DNA of 64,000 nucleotides from Methylopila turkensis. Lineage in GTDB: Bacteria; Pseudomonadota; Alphaproteobacteria; Rhizobiales; Methylopilaceae. The position numbers and the translations under genes were made by a program. This document shows positions 38,341-46,937 of this stretch, piece by piece. Within the stretch, counting starts at the first letter, position 1. The number at the start of each line of letters is the position of its first letter. A model generated the notes under the pieces. The model made no database searches. It worked only from the letters and a program-made list of their open reading frames with translations, and had not been told where the DNA came from. The stretch covers positions 868,001-932,000 of the forward strand of contig NZ_BSFL01000003.1 in assembly GCF_027922325.1 (NCBI RefSeq), written 5' to 3'.

Positions 38341-39486
38341 GTGCTGACGCTGCGCGCTTTGCCGCCGCGCCGTCTGTTCGCGCGGGGCCGCCCGTCCGCG
38401 ACCGACCTGTCCGCGCTCTACTTCGACTCGCTCTGGCGGCACTGGAGCCCCGGACACCGCGCGATCGGCCTCGGACTGAGCGCCGCCGCGACCGCGCGCC
38501 TTCTGGGCGCGCCCCGGTCGGATTGGTGGCGGGGCTGGGACGCGGCCGAGCAGGCGCTTCTGGCCGGCGCGCGCGACGCCGACGCCCACCTCGCCATGGC
38601 CGCCCGCAAGGGCCTGCACCGGCTGATCAACCCAGGCGCCTATCCGCTCTCCGCCAACCCTCTTAAGAACAAGCGGCTGTTCGCCGAGCGCTGCCGGGCG
38701 GCCGGCCTGCCCGCCCCCGAAACCTTCCTCGGCGACGACGGCGCGCTCGGGTCCTGGATCGCGTCGCAGACGGCCGTGATCGTCAAGCCGAACTACGCCT
38801 CGAAAGGCGTCGGCGTGGTCGCGTACCAACGCGCCGGCGACGGCTGGCGCTCCGGCGGGCGCGCCCTGTCCCACGGCGAGGCGCTCGCGGCCTTGGCGGC
38901 CGCCTGGCGCGCCGGGGCCGTGGCGCAGGCCGCCTGCGCGCCCCACCCGCGCCTTGCGCACCTGTCGCCGGGGGCGTTGCCGACTCTGCGCGTCATGACC
39001 GCGGTGAACGAGTGCGGCGCCGTCGAGGCCTGCGACCGGGTCTTGCGGCTGTCCGCGGGCGGGCCCCGCCCGGTCGACAACTTCAACGCCGGCAACATCG
39101 TCGCCTCGGTCACGGCGGACGGCCGGATCGGACGCGGCTTCCGCCGGGCGGGCGCCGAGGTGGTCGAGTTGGCGCGGCACCCGGCGAGCGGCGAAGCGCT
39201 CGCGGGTCAGCCGATTCCCGACCTCGACGCGGCCGTCGCGCTGGCGATCCGCGCCCACGAGGCGTTTCGGGACGGCTTCGTGGTGGTCGGCTGGGACGTG
39301 GGCCTGGCCGACGGCGGGCCGACGCTGATCGAGGGCAACTGGAACCCCGGCGCCGACATCCTGCAGCTCGTCTCCGGGCGCGGCCTCGGCGACAGCCGGC
39401 TGGGCGAACTCTACGCGTGGCGTCTCCGCCGGCTGCCGGCGGAGACGTGGGCCCGGGCCGCGCCGATCGAACGGGACCGGCGCTGA
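38341..39486 (+). CDS. Sugar-transfer-associated ATP-grasp protein
   Basis: A 381-residue ATP-grasp protein of the type named sugar-transfer associated. The ATP-binding part has NPLKNKRLFAERCRAAGLPAP, IVKPNYASKGVGVVAYQ and a C-terminal metal site LIEGNWNPGADILQL. RPVDNFNAGNIVASVTADG is typical of this subgroup. It starts with GTG at 38341, five bases after the nucleotidyltransferase stop, so three genes (36471-39486) form one transcription unit. The chemistry should be an amide, thioester or phosphate-ester bond formed at the expense of ATP; the substrate is unknown. Confidence 0.8.
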   Translation: MLTLRALPPRRLFARGRPSATDLSALYFDSLWRHWSPGHRAIGLGLSAAATARLLGAPRSDWWRGWDAAEQALLAGARDADAHLAMAARKGLHRLINPGAYPLSANPLKNKRLFAERCRAAGLPAPETFLGDDGALGSWIASQTAVIVKPNYASKGVGVVAYQRAGDGWRSGGRALSHGEALAALAAAWRAGAVAQAACAPHPRLAHLSPGALPTLRVMTAVNECGAVEACDRVLRLSAGGPRPVDNFNAGNIVASVTADGRIGRGFRRAGAEVVELARHPASGEALAGQPIPDLDAAVALAIRAHEAFRDGFVVVGWDVGLADGGPTLIEGNWNPGADILQLVSGRGLGDSRLGELYAWRLRRLPAETWARAAPIERDRR

Positions 39487-39498
39487 CGCCGGCCGCGG

Positions 39499-39930
39499 TC
39501 AGGCGGTCGCGATGTAGTCGCGCATCGCCGAGGCCTCGGCCTCGGCCATCGCCATGCGGTGCTTCACGAGGTCGCCGATCGAGATCATGCCGACGAGCCG
39601 GCGCCCGTCCACGATCGGCACGTGGCGGAACTTGCCCTCGGTCATGCGGTCCATGATCTCGTCGACGGTCTCGTCGGCGCTCGCCGTCACGACGGCGCGG
39701 GTCATGTGCTCGGAGACGGCGTCGGCCAGCACGTCCGCGCCCCTCTGGGCGAGCGTGCGCACGACGTCGCGCTCCGAGATGATGCCGGCGATGTAGCCGT
39801 CGGCGTCGGCGATGATCACCGCGCCGACGCGCTTTTCAGCCAGCAGCTTGACGATGTCGCCCATGGTCCGGCGCGGCGAGGCCGTGACCACATCGGAGCC
39901 TTTCAGGGCGAGAATGCGCGCCAAGGTCAT
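39499..39930 (-). CDS. CBS-domain pair protein
   Basis: A 143-residue stand-alone Bateman module. Two CBS domains are visible: residues 10-70 (VVTASPRRTMGDIVKLLAEKRVGAVIIADADGYIAGIISERD) and 75-135 (MTRAVVTASADETVDEIMDRM with KFRHVPIVDGRRLVGMISIGD). Such proteins bind adenine nucleotides and sense energy state. It converges with the ATP-grasp cluster and is transcribed toward it, 13 bases away. No partner domain shows which process it controls. Confidence 0.93.
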   Translation of the reverse strand: MTLARILALKGSDVVTASPRRTMGDIVKLLAEKRVGAVIIADADGYIAGIISERDVVRTLAQRGADVLADAVSEHMTRAVVTASADETVDEIMDRMTEGKFRHVPIVDGRRLVGMISIGDLVKHRMAMAEAEASAMRDYIATA

Positions 39931-40016
39931 CGAAGTCTCCCATAGATTCGCTTGCTCGAGGCTTGCGGCCTAGAACGCGGGCGGCCGGCGGGAGGGCGCG
40001 GTCTGCTTGGCGAGCC

Positions 40017-40829
40017 TTAAGGCCGTCCCGGGGCCCCGTCACCGTCATCATGCGGGCCCTCGGGCGGCAGGCGCAAGCCCGCATCGCCCTGAGAAACGCG
40101 GTCGAAGCGAGCGACTTTAGGATCAATCAAAGGGAAGAGCAGCAGCCCGGCGACGAAACCGCCGATATGCGCCTCCCAGGCGACGGACGCGCCCTCGCCC
40201 ACCAGCGTCATCGCGCCGAGCCCGAAAATGATGTTCGAGCCGAACCAGACGGCGAGGAACACGATCGCCTGCGGCAGCCGCAGCGTCTGCCGCAGCGAGG
40301 CCGCCGGGGCGAAGAACGCCTCGCGCCCGTGCGGGCGGAACACGCCGAGCGGGCCGGTCGCCGCGAACACGAAGCGCAGCGCCGCCGCCATGTGGCCCGA
40401 GATCGCGGCCGAGGCGCCGATCACCGGGATCGGATCGCCGAAATGGACCGCGAGATGCGTCGCCGCGCCGGCGATCGCGCAAATCGCCGAGAAGAGCAGA
40501 AAGCGGACCGCGCCGAAGCGCCAGGCGACCGCGCTGCCGAAGGCCAGCATCCACACCGAGTTGACGATGAGATGCATGTAGTCGCCGTGCAGGAAGGCGT
40601 AGCTCAGGAAGGTCCAGACGCCGGCCGCGTCGCCGCCGGCCGCCGCGAACTCCGCGGCGTAGGGCGATGCCGCGTCGTAGCGCGCCGGGATGAACGCCGC
40701 GTGGAGGAGAAGCCACAGGTCCTGCTCGTCGCTGAGCGCGAGCCGGACCAGATGGATCGCCACGAACAGCGCGATCGGCGCCGACACCGACAGCGGGATG
40801 TTGAAGATCGGTTCCCGCTGCCGTTCCAC
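40017..40829 (-). CDS. Rhomboid-family intramembrane serine protease
   Basis: A 270-residue polytopic membrane protease. The catalytic dyad is Ser in GASAAISGHMAAAL and His in AHIGGFVAGLLL; the supporting HLIVNSVWML is the H-x3-N motif of helix 2. Six or seven hydrophobic helices are present. I choose the GTG at 40829 (VERQREPIFNIPLS), which has GAGG four bases upstream; the frame remains open to an ATG at 40943, adding 38 low-complexity residues. The C-terminal tail (KVARFDRVSQGDAG...) is cytosolic. Substrates are unknown. Confidence 0.88.
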   Translation of the reverse strand: MERQREPIFNIPLSVSAPIALFVAIHLVRLALSDEQDLWLLLHAAFIPARYDAASPYAAEFAAAGGDAAGVWTFLSYAFLHGDYMHLIVNSVWMLAFGSAVAWRFGAVRFLLFSAICAIAGAATHLAVHFGDPIPVIGASAAISGHMAAALRFVFAATGPLGVFRPHGREAFFAPAASLRQTLRLPQAIVFLAVWFGSNIIFGLGAMTLVGEGASVAWEAHIGGFVAGLLLFPLIDPKVARFDRVSQGDAGLRLPPEGPHDDGDGAPGRP

Positions 40830-41038
40830 GCCGCCTCGCCGCACGTCGGCGCGCCTACGGGGCGCTCCGGAGGCGGTACTGCTCGCCGGAACCGGGGCCG
40901 ATTGCAAGCGCTCCGTTCCGGGGCCGGCCGCGATTCGTGGCATGCGACGTGCTGCACCCTCCTCGAGTCCGACGATCCCACCCGCTTTGCGTGCCAGGGC
41001 GGGAATGGGGGCGCCACAATGATACGAGGTGAGCCGAT

Positions 41039-41641
41039 ATGAAGGCTGCGTCCACGCGCGAACTGTTCGCCTACTGGAACCGGCTGCGCAGCGGCCGGTC
41101 GGCTCCGGAGCGGGCCGACGTCGATCCAGGCGCCATTCGCACGGTGCTCGGCGACACCTTCATTCTCGCGGTCGATCCGGCCGGCGGCTTTCCGTTCCGC
41201 CTCGCCGGCTCGCGCATCTGCGCCGTCGCCGGCGCCGAGATGAAGGGCGTCCCCTTCGCCAGCCTCTGGGCCGAGCCCGACCGCACCACGATCGTCGACA
41301 CGCTCGCCTCCGTCACCGACGACGCCGCGGTCGCCGTGCTCGGCGCGGTGGGCTTCACCGAGCTCGCCCGCCGGGTCGATCTCGAGCTCGCGCTTCTGCC
41401 GCTGCGGCATCGCGGCCGCACGCATGCGCGCGTGCTCGGCGCGCTGTCCCCGGTCGAGACCCCGTACTGGATCGGCGCGTGCCCCGTGACCCGGCTCGAG
41501 CTGAGTTCGCTCCGGATGATCTGGCCGACCGGCCGCCGCCGCGGCTTCGCCGAAACGCCTCCGGAAGCCCCGCCGCCGCACATGATTCTGGGGGCCGCCC
41601 GCCGCATCGGGCGCTTCCTCGTCTTCGACGGCGGGCGATGA
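41039..41641 (+). CDS. PAS_5-family sensory protein
   Basis: A 200-residue protein of the alphaproteobacterial PAS_5 (DUF1419) family: TRELFAYWNRLRSGRSAPERADVDPGAIRTVLGDTFIL followed by FPFRLAGSRICAVAGAEMKGVPFASLW is the family N terminus. A PAS-type fold probably binds a small molecule or partner protein; no output domain is fused. The ATG at 41039 has GAGGTGAG just upstream. Sixty-two bases of non-coding sequence separate it from the next gene, and the spacing suggests co-regulation with the PilZ protein. Confidence 0.85.
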   Translation: MKAASTRELFAYWNRLRSGRSAPERADVDPGAIRTVLGDTFILAVDPAGGFPFRLAGSRICAVAGAEMKGVPFASLWAEPDRTTIVDTLASVTDDAAVAVLGAVGFTELARRVDLELALLPLRHRGRTHARVLGALSPVETPYWIGACPVTRLELSSLRMIWPTGRRRGFAETPPEAPPPHMILGAARRIGRFLVFDGGR

Positions 41642-41760
41642 CGTCCGCGGCTCCAAAAGGCGCCAGAGTCACCGGGCGTTAACCGCGTCGATTTAGGGTT
41701 CTCATGCAGGGAGCGCCCCGGGGGGCCGGCGGCGCTGCGCTTTACGCGGAAAGCGGCCGA

Positions 41761-42357
41761 ATGTTTGCCTTGAAGACGTCGCTTGCAGACGAGCAACGCC
41801 GCCACCAGCGGGTGAAGGTCTCCTTGCTGGGACGATACATGCTGTCGTCGCGGCGCGAGTATCCGTGCCAGACCCTCGACATGTCGCCCGGCGGCGTGGC
41901 GCTGATCGCGCCGGTGCCGGCGCAGCCCGGCGAGCGCGTGGTGGCCTATCTCGATCATGTCGGGCGGGTCGAAGGCGTGATGGTGCGCCCGGTCGCCAAC
42001 GGCTTCGCCATGACGGTCCGCGCCACCATCCGCAAGCGCGAGAAGCTGGCCGCGCAGCTGACCTGGCTCGCCAACCGCCAGATCCTCGGGCTGCCGGAAG
42101 ACCGGCGCCACGAGCGCCTGATCCCGCGCAACCCGCGCTCCACGCTGACGACCGACGACGGCGTCCCGCACGACTGCCGCCTGATCGACGTGTCGCTGTC
42201 CGGCGCGGCGGTGATGATCGCGCTGCAGCCGCCGGTCGGCTCGCCGGTGATGGTGGGGCGGACGGCCGGACGGGTCGTGCGCCACCTCGAGAACGGCGTC
42301 GCCGTCGAGTTCAACCGCACGCAGAGCATCGAGACGCTGAACGAACAGTTCGGCTGA
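41761..42357 (+). CDS. Double PilZ-domain protein
   Basis: A 198-residue cytosolic protein with two PilZ domains. Domain 1 begins RRHQRVKVSLLGRYML and has TLDMSPGGVALIAP (the R-x3-R and D-x-S-x2-G cyclic-di-GMP motifs). Domain 2 begins RHERLIPRNPRSTL and has LIDVSLSGAAVMIA. Both sets of binding residues look largely kept, so c-di-GMP binding is plausible. I prefer the ATG at 41761; the frame is open to 41704. A strong terminator follows at 42389. The neighbouring BTLCP peptidase gene shares a theme with c-di-GMP-controlled adhesion systems. Confidence 0.88.
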   Translation: MFALKTSLADEQRRHQRVKVSLLGRYMLSSRREYPCQTLDMSPGGVALIAPVPAQPGERVVAYLDHVGRVEGVMVRPVANGFAMTVRATIRKREKLAAQLTWLANRQILGLPEDRRHERLIPRNPRSTLTTDDGVPHDCRLIDVSLSGAAVMIALQPPVGSPVMVGRTAGRVVRHLENGVAVEFNRTQSIETLNEQFG

Positions 42358-42388
42358 TCCAGCCCTATCCGCTTCATCTCCGCTGCAA

Positions 42389-42412
42389 GGCCGCCTTCGG
42401 GCGGCCTTTTTC
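42389..42412 (+). terminator. Intrinsic terminator after the PilZ gene
   Basis: GGCCGCC, loop TTCG, GGCGGCC followed by TTTTT (42407-42411). It ends the PilZ gene transcript 32 bases after its stop codon. The rest of the 344-base gap up to 42701 is unusually AT-rich for the window (for example 42540-42660) and probably carries the promoter and a long untranslated leader for the peptidase gene; no gene is seen in it. Confidence 0.9.
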
Positions 42413-42701
42413 GTTTCCGCAGCGGCGTCCGCCGTCCGGGGCCTCTTTCGCCATGGTTGACGTCGCGTAAATCGACCCCCTGAAAAGGCCGGTGCCGTTA
42501 ACTTTTGGCGAACCAAGTCTTCCCCTGCCCCTCTTGGCCATAGCTCGCTTGGTAAACAAATCAGTCCACGAATGTGTAAAGCATTCCTCACCTATTTATT
42601 TCTGAAATACAAATGTCGTTGCTAAAACTCGCGATCTGCACTTAGACCGACATCAAATCGAATGTGAGAGGTTGTTTCTCGGGACAGGACGGGAGACGAC
42701 G

Positions 42702-43337
42702 ATGTCGAATTTCTTCAAGAAGGGCGCGATTTATATTCTGTTTGGACTTGTCACCAGCGGATTCACTATGGACGTCGCTGGAGCCCAGAGCGTCAAGCTG
42801 GCGTCGGCGAGTTCGATGGAGGTGATCAGCAGCGCGAAGGCCCCCATGGGTTGGCTGCAGTTCTGCAAGGCCCAGCCTGAGGAATGCGCAACCAAGCCGA
42901 TGAAGCCCGTCAAGGCGAAGCTGAGCGCCGCGCGCATCGCCGAGCTCGACCGCGTCAACCGCCGCATCAACGCCGAGATCGCGCCGGTCACCGACCAGGA
43001 GCTCTACGGCGTCGAGGAGCTCTGGACCTACCCGTCCGAGGCCAAGGGCGATTGCGAGGACTACGTCCTGCTGAAGCGCCGCACGCTGATCGAGGCGGGC
43101 TGGCCGCGCCAGGCGCTGCTGATCACCGTCGTCCGCGACCTCAAGGGCGACGGCCACGCCGTGCTGACGGTCGTGACCGACCGCGGCGACTATGCGCTCG
43201 ACAACCAAGCCGACGACGTCAAGCCGTGGTTCGAGACCGGCTACACCTTCGTGAAGCGTCAGTCCCAGTCCGACCCGAACCAGTGGGTCCTGCTCGGCGA
43301 CGGCGTGAACCCGATCGGCGTCGCCGCCGCGCCGTAA
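42702..43337 (+). CDS. BTLCP-type (LapG-like) transglutaminase-like cysteine peptidase
   Basis: A 211-residue exported protein of the bacterial transglutaminase-like cysteine proteinase family (BTLCP, DUF920). Residues 10-29 form a signal peptide ending near VAGAQS. The catalytic residues are Cys118 in AKGDCEDYVLLKR, His152 in GDGHAVLTVVTD and Asp167 in YALDNQ. LapG of the c-di-GMP-controlled adhesin pathway belongs to this family, although alphaproteobacterial small members are mostly untested. It follows the double PilZ gene, separated by a terminator. The ATG at 42702 is preceded by GGGAGACGACG. Confidence 0.9.
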   Translation: MSNFFKKGAIYILFGLVTSGFTMDVAGAQSVKLASASSMEVISSAKAPMGWLQFCKAQPEECATKPMKPVKAKLSAARIAELDRVNRRINAEIAPVTDQELYGVEELWTYPSEAKGDCEDYVLLKRRTLIEAGWPRQALLITVVRDLKGDGHAVLTVVTDRGDYALDNQADDVKPWFETGYTFVKRQSQSDPNQWVLLGDGVNPIGVAAAP

Positions 43338-43405
43338 GCGCCGCGACCTACGAGAACCGCGCGTTCGGTCCTTGTCCCCACCCGTCCCCGACCGGACGCG
43401 CGTCA

Positions 43406-43438
43406 GAGGCCGGCTCCCCCACGGAGCCGGCCTCGTCC
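43406..43438 (+). terminator. Terminator hairpin after the BTLCP gene
   Basis: A 12-base-pair perfect stem (43406-43417 with 43423-43434; loop CCCAC) followed by GTCCTTTTC. It lies between the convergent peptidase (+) and nusB (-) genes and reads as a terminator mainly for the plus strand. Confidence 0.75.
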
Positions 43439-43466
43439 TTTTCTGAGGCGATGTCGAACGGGCCGT

Positions 43467-43928
43467 TCAGCCCTTGGCGAAGTCGTCGGAGCGCACCCTG
43501 CGGGCGATCGCGTCGAGCACGGCGTTGACCATTCCAGCCTCGTCGCGCTCGAAGAAGGCGTGGGCGATGTCGACGTATTCGGTGATGACGACCTTCGCGG
43601 GCACGTCGCGCCGCTTGCCGAGCTCGAACGCCCCGGCGCGCAGGATGGCGCGCATGATCGCCTCCACGCGCTTGAGCGGCCATCCCTGCTGCAGGGTCTC
43701 GTCCACCAGCGGATCGAGCGCGCGCTGCTCCTTCAGCACGCCGCGCACGAGATCGCGGAAGAAGGCGGCCTCGGCGGGCTTGTACTCCTCGCCGTCGACC
43801 TCCTTGCCGATCCAGTGCGCCTCGAACTCGGCGAGCGTGTCCGGCAGCGGCGTGCCGGCGATGTCCATCTGGTAGAGCGCCTGCACCGCCGCGAGGCGAG
43901 CCGCCGAGCGCATTTCGCCCTTGGCCAT
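43467..43928 (-). CDS. nusB: Transcription antitermination factor NusB
   Basis: A 153-residue all-helical protein that, with S10 and NusA/G, supports rRNA antitermination. N-terminal SAARLAAVQALYQMDIAG is the family start; the end of the core reads VVITEYVDIAHAFFERDEAGMVNAVLDAIAR. It is the last gene of the nrdR-ribD-ribE-ribH-nusB block, three bases after ribH stops. The length is normal for Alphaproteobacteria. Confidence 0.96.
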   Translation of the reverse strand: MAKGEMRSAARLAAVQALYQMDIAGTPLPDTLAEFEAHWIGKEVDGEEYKPAEAAFFRDLVRGVLKEQRALDPLVDETLQQGWPLKRVEAIMRAILRAGAFELGKRRDVPAKVVITEYVDIAHAFFERDEAGMVNAVLDAIARRVRSDDFAKG

Positions 43929-43931
43929 GGC

Positions 43932-44417
43932 TCAGACGCACCCCGCGGCGCGTTTCAGGCGCAGGACCGCGAGCGCGGCCTCCGCCGCGTCGCCGCCCTT
44001 GTTCATCTCCGCGACGCGCGCGCGCGCCAGCGCCTGCGCCTCGTTCTCGACGGTGAGGACGCCGTTGCCGAGCGGCAGCCGCGACGCCACCGACAGGTCC
44101 ATCAGCGCGCGCGCGCTCTGCTCGGTGACGATCTCGTAGTGGGTGGTCTCGCCGCGGATGACGCAGCCGAGCGCCACCACCGCGTCGTAGGGCTGGTGGC
44201 GGGCCGCCGCGGCGGTGGCGAGGATCGCGATCGTCGGCGGGATCTCCAGCGCGCCCGGCACGCTGACGACGTCATAGGTCGCGCCGGAAGCCGCGAGGCG
44301 CTGGGTCGCGCCCTTCAGCAGCTCGTCGGCGATCTCGTCGTAGAAGCGCGCCTCGACGACGAGCACGCGCGCGGGCGTCTGCTCGACGCCGCCGACACGG
44401 CGTTTCGGTTCGGCCAT
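43932..44417 (-). CDS. ribH: 6,7-dimethyl-8-ribityllumazine synthase
   Basis: A 161-residue lumazine synthase, condensing the pyrimidinedione with dihydroxybutanone phosphate in riboflavin synthesis. [20 protein letters not shown] and [14 protein letters not shown] are the conserved active-site blocks; [16 protein letters not shown] holds the ribityl-binding His. The family assembles into icosahedral shells or pentamers. Positioned between ribE and nusB on the same strand. Confidence 0.97.
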   Translation of the reverse strand: MAEPKRRVGGVEQTPARVLVVEARFYDEIADELLKGATQRLAASGATYDVVSVPGALEIPPTIAILATAAAARHQPYDAVVALGCVIRGETTHYEIVTEQSARALMDLSVASRLPLGNGVLTVENEAQALARARVAEMNKGGDAAEAALAVLRLKRAAGCV

Positions 44418-44453
44418 GGGTTACGTCAGCCTCGGATGTCCAGGAGGAGCAGG

Positions 44454-45068
44454 TCAGTAGCCGAGCGCGCGCGCCTCGGCAAGGCGCGCGGCGTAGCGGG
44501 CCATCATGTCGACTTCGAGGTTGACGCGATCGCCCGGCCGTTTCCCGGCCCAGGCGGTCTCCGCGAGCGTGTGCGGGATGAGATGGACCGAGAACACGAC
44601 ACCCTCGACCGTGTTCACGGTGAGCGAGACCCCGTCGAGGCAGATCGAGCCCTTGGTCGCGACGAACCGCGCGACGTCGGCCGGCGCCGCCAGGGTGAAG
44701 CGGATGGTGTCCGGGCCGTCCTCGCGCCCCACGATCTCGGCGACGCCGTCCACATGGCCCAGCACGAGATGACCGCCGAGCTCGTCGCCGATCCGGAGCG
44801 CGCGCTCCAGATTGACGCGCGCGCCTTCGGCCCAGCCGCCCACGGTGGTGAGGCGCAGCGTCTCCGGCCCGGCGTCGACGGAGAAGCGCGCGCCTTCGGC
44901 CGTCGGCTCGACCGCGGTCACGGTCAGGCAGACGCCGTCGCAGGCGATGGAGGCGCCGAGCGCGATCCCTGCGGCGTCGTAGCGCGACGCGACGGAGAAG
45001 CGGACGACCTCGCCCGCCTCCTCGCGGCCGACGATGCGGCCGACGTCGGTGATGATCCCGGTGAACAT
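44454..45068 (-). CDS. ribE: Riboflavin synthase alpha subunit
   Basis: A 204-residue riboflavin synthase made of two similar lumazine-binding barrels: residues 1-97 (starting MFTGIITDVGRIV with ACDGVCLTV) and 98-200 (GHLVLGHVDGVAEIVG with CLDGVSLTVN). Each barrel binds one 6,7-dimethyl-8-ribityllumazine and the pair dismutates them to riboflavin. The ATG at 45068 gives the conserved N terminus; the frame is open 31 codons further upstream without homology. Confidence 0.97.
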   Translation of the reverse strand: MFTGIITDVGRIVGREEAGEVVRFSVASRYDAAGIALGASIACDGVCLTVTAVEPTAEGARFSVDAGPETLRLTTVGGWAEGARVNLERALRIGDELGGHLVLGHVDGVAEIVGREDGPDTIRFTLAAPADVARFVATKGSICLDGVSLTVNTVEGVVFSVHLIPHTLAETAWAGKRPGDRVNLEVDMMARYAARLAEARALGY

Positions 45069-45108
45069 CGCGTCCTCGCTTTTCGGGTCTGCGCGCGGCC
45101 GGCGCGCG

Positions 45109-46254
45109 TCACGCCCGTTCGTAGTCGGCCCAGATGTCGTCGCCGATCCGCTCGCGCGCAACCCCGCGGAACCGCGGCCCCTCGGTGATCGCGGTCAGCG
45201 GCAGGCCGTCGACTGCGTCGATGGCGTCCTCGCCCAGCGGAACAGGCCCCGTCAGCACGGTCGCGGCGTCCACCACATCCGCGCGCAGCAGGGCGCCCGC
45301 GAGGATCGGGCCGCCTTCGACCATGAGCCGAGTGACGCCGCGCATGGCGAGCAGCTTGAGCGCCGGCAGCAGCTCCGGCCGGCCGCCCGGGCAGCGCTCG
45401 ACGCGCATGACCTGCACGCCCGCCTCCGCGAGACGGCGCTCCGCGTCGGCCGGCGCGTCCTCACCCGTGACGATCCAGGTCGGAACCTCGCGGGCGGTGC
45501 GGACGATCCGCGCGCGCAGCGGCGTGCGCAGGTCCGCGTCCAGCACGACGCGCGCCGGCGATCGGTCCTCCAGACCCGGCAGCCGGCACGTCAGCGACGG
45601 ATCGTCGGCGAGCACGGTGCCGACGCCGACCATGATCGCGTCCGCCTCGGCCCGCATCATATGGACGCGGGCGCGGACCATCTCGCCGGTGATCGCGACC
45701 GGGCGGCGCCCCGCGAGCCCCGCCTTGCCGTCCGGCGACACCGCGAGCTTGAGGGTCACGTGGGGTCGTCCGAGCGCGACGCGCGCCACGTGTCCGGCGT
45801 TGAGGCGGGCGGCGTCCGCCGCGCCGACGCCGACCGACACCAGCACGCCGCTCTCCCGCAGGCGCGCTATGCCGCGGCCGTTCACACGCGGGTCCGGATC
45901 GGCCATGGCCGCGACGACGCGCGCGACGCCGGCCTCGATCAGGCCGTCGGCGCAAGGCGGCGTGCGTCCGTAATGGCTGCAGGGCTCGAGCGTGACGTAG
46001 AGCGTCGCGCCGCGCGCCGCCTCGCCCGCCCAGGCCAGCGCGCGGGACTCGGCGTGCGGGCGCCCGCCCGGCTGCGTCCAGCCGCGGCCGACGACGAAGC
46101 CGCCGCTCAGGCCCGGCGCGACGAGGACCGCGCCGACCGGCGGGTTCGGCGCGGTCCGGCCGAGACCGCGGCGCCCGAGCGCCACCGCGACCTCCATCCA
46201 GCGCGCGTCTTCCGAGGAGGCGACCGCGCGCTCCATGAGCGTCGAGCCGTTCAC
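45109..46254 (-). CDS. ribD: Bifunctional riboflavin deaminase/reductase RibD
   Basis: A 381-residue two-domain enzyme carrying out deamination and side-chain reduction in riboflavin synthesis. The N-terminal cytidine-deaminase-like domain has zinc ligands in [12 protein letters not shown] and [12 protein letters not shown]. The C-terminal reductase domain (from about residue 150) begins [20 protein letters not shown] and ends with [22 protein letters not shown] start at 46254 overlaps the nrdR stop by four bases (GTGA), coupling translation. Confidence 0.96.
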   Translation of the reverse strand: MNGSTLMERAVASSEDARWMEVAVALGRRGLGRTAPNPPVGAVLVAPGLSGGFVVGRGWTQPGGRPHAESRALAWAGEAARGATLYVTLEPCSHYGRTPPCADGLIEAGVARVVAAMADPDPRVNGRGIARLRESGVLVSVGVGAADAARLNAGHVARVALGRPHVTLKLAVSPDGKAGLAGRRPVAITGEMVRARVHMMRAEADAIMVGVGTVLADDPSLTCRLPGLEDRSPARVVLDADLRTPLRARIVRTAREVPTWIVTGEDAPADAERRLAEAGVQVMRVERCPGGRPELLPALKLLAMRGVTRLMVEGGPILAGALLRADVVDAATVLTGPVPLGEDAIDAVDGLPLTAITEGPRFRGVARERIGDDIWADYERA

Positions 46255-46727
46255 GCGCGCGTCCCGCCGGAGGCTTCGTCGCCCGCGAGCTCGTCCAGAA
46301 GCGTTTCGAAATCCTTGGCTTCGCGGAAGTTCTTGTAGACGGACGCGAAGCGCACATAGGCGACGTCGTCGACGCTCTTCAGCGCCTCCATGACGTACTG
46401 CCCGATGGTCTCGGAGGAGATCTCGGCGTCGCCGCCGCTCTCGAGATGGCGCACGATGCCGGACACCATCTGCTCGATGCGCTCCGGATCGACCGGGCGC
46501 TTGCGGAGCGCGACGGCGAGCGAGCGGTGAAGCTTGTCGCGATCAAACGGCGCGCGCCGGCCGGACCGTTTCACCACCGTCATCTCGCGGAGCTGGACCC
46601 GCTCGAAGGTCGTGAAGCGCTGGCCGCAGACCCCGCACACCCGGCGGCGCCGGATGGAGGAATCGTCTTCGGCGGGCCGGGAGTCTTTCACCTGCGTGTC
46701 AGGCGCGCCGCAGTGCGGACAACGCAT
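46251..46727 (-). CDS. nrdR: Transcriptional repressor NrdR
   Basis: A 158-residue ATP-cone repressor of ribonucleotide reductase genes. The zinc ribbon has Cys3, Cys6, Cys31 and Cys34 ([13 protein letters not shown] and [16 protein letters not shown]). The ATP cone covers about residues 48-138 ([20 protein letters not shown] to [13 protein letters not shown]). It stands in its usual position ahead of ribD and after glyA. Confidence 0.96.
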   Translation of the reverse strand: MRCPHCGAPDTQVKDSRPAEDDSSIRRRRVCGVCGQRFTTFERVQLREMTVVKRSGRRAPFDRDKLHRSLAVALRKRPVDPERIEQMVSGIVRHLESGGDAEISSETIGQYVMEALKSVDDVAYVRFASVYKNFREAKDFETLLDELAGDEASGGTRA

Positions 46728-46759
46728 GGAGCGATCCTTCGCGATGCGGCTCTCGCCGC

Positions 46760-46853
46760 GGCGTCATGCCCGAGACTGTCCCGGGCGCCGGCGACCTCCC
46801 CGAGGCGCCGCGTCAGGCGTGGATACCCGGCTTCGGCGGGCGTGACGAGCCCC
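46760..46853. repeat. Decayed palindromic repeat element between glyA and nrdR
   Basis: GCGTCATGCCCGAGACTGTC at the left and GTGGATACCCGGCTTCGGCG followed by GGCGTGACGA at the right repeat the word structure of the element at 33072-33178 (CGTCATGCCCG and CGTGGATACCCGGCTTCG), but with imperfect complementarity. It fills part of the 210-base gap between glyA and nrdR; no gene is seen. Confidence 0.65.
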
Positions 46854-46866
46854 CGCGTAAACACGA

Positions 46867-46899
46867 ACGGCCCGCCTCCTGAATGGGAGACGGGCCGCC
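46867..46899 (-). terminator. Terminator-like hairpin after glyA
   Basis: Stem 46867-46878 with 46885-46896 (near-perfect 12 base pairs, six-base loop). On the minus strand it lies about 40 bases downstream of the glyA stop and is followed by the T-rich TTCGTGTTT. It likely separates glyA from the nrdR-rib-nusB transcript. Confidence 0.7.
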
Positions 46900-46937
46900 G
46901 AGCGCCCGGCGGAAGCCGGACCGTCGCGCTGTGAGGA

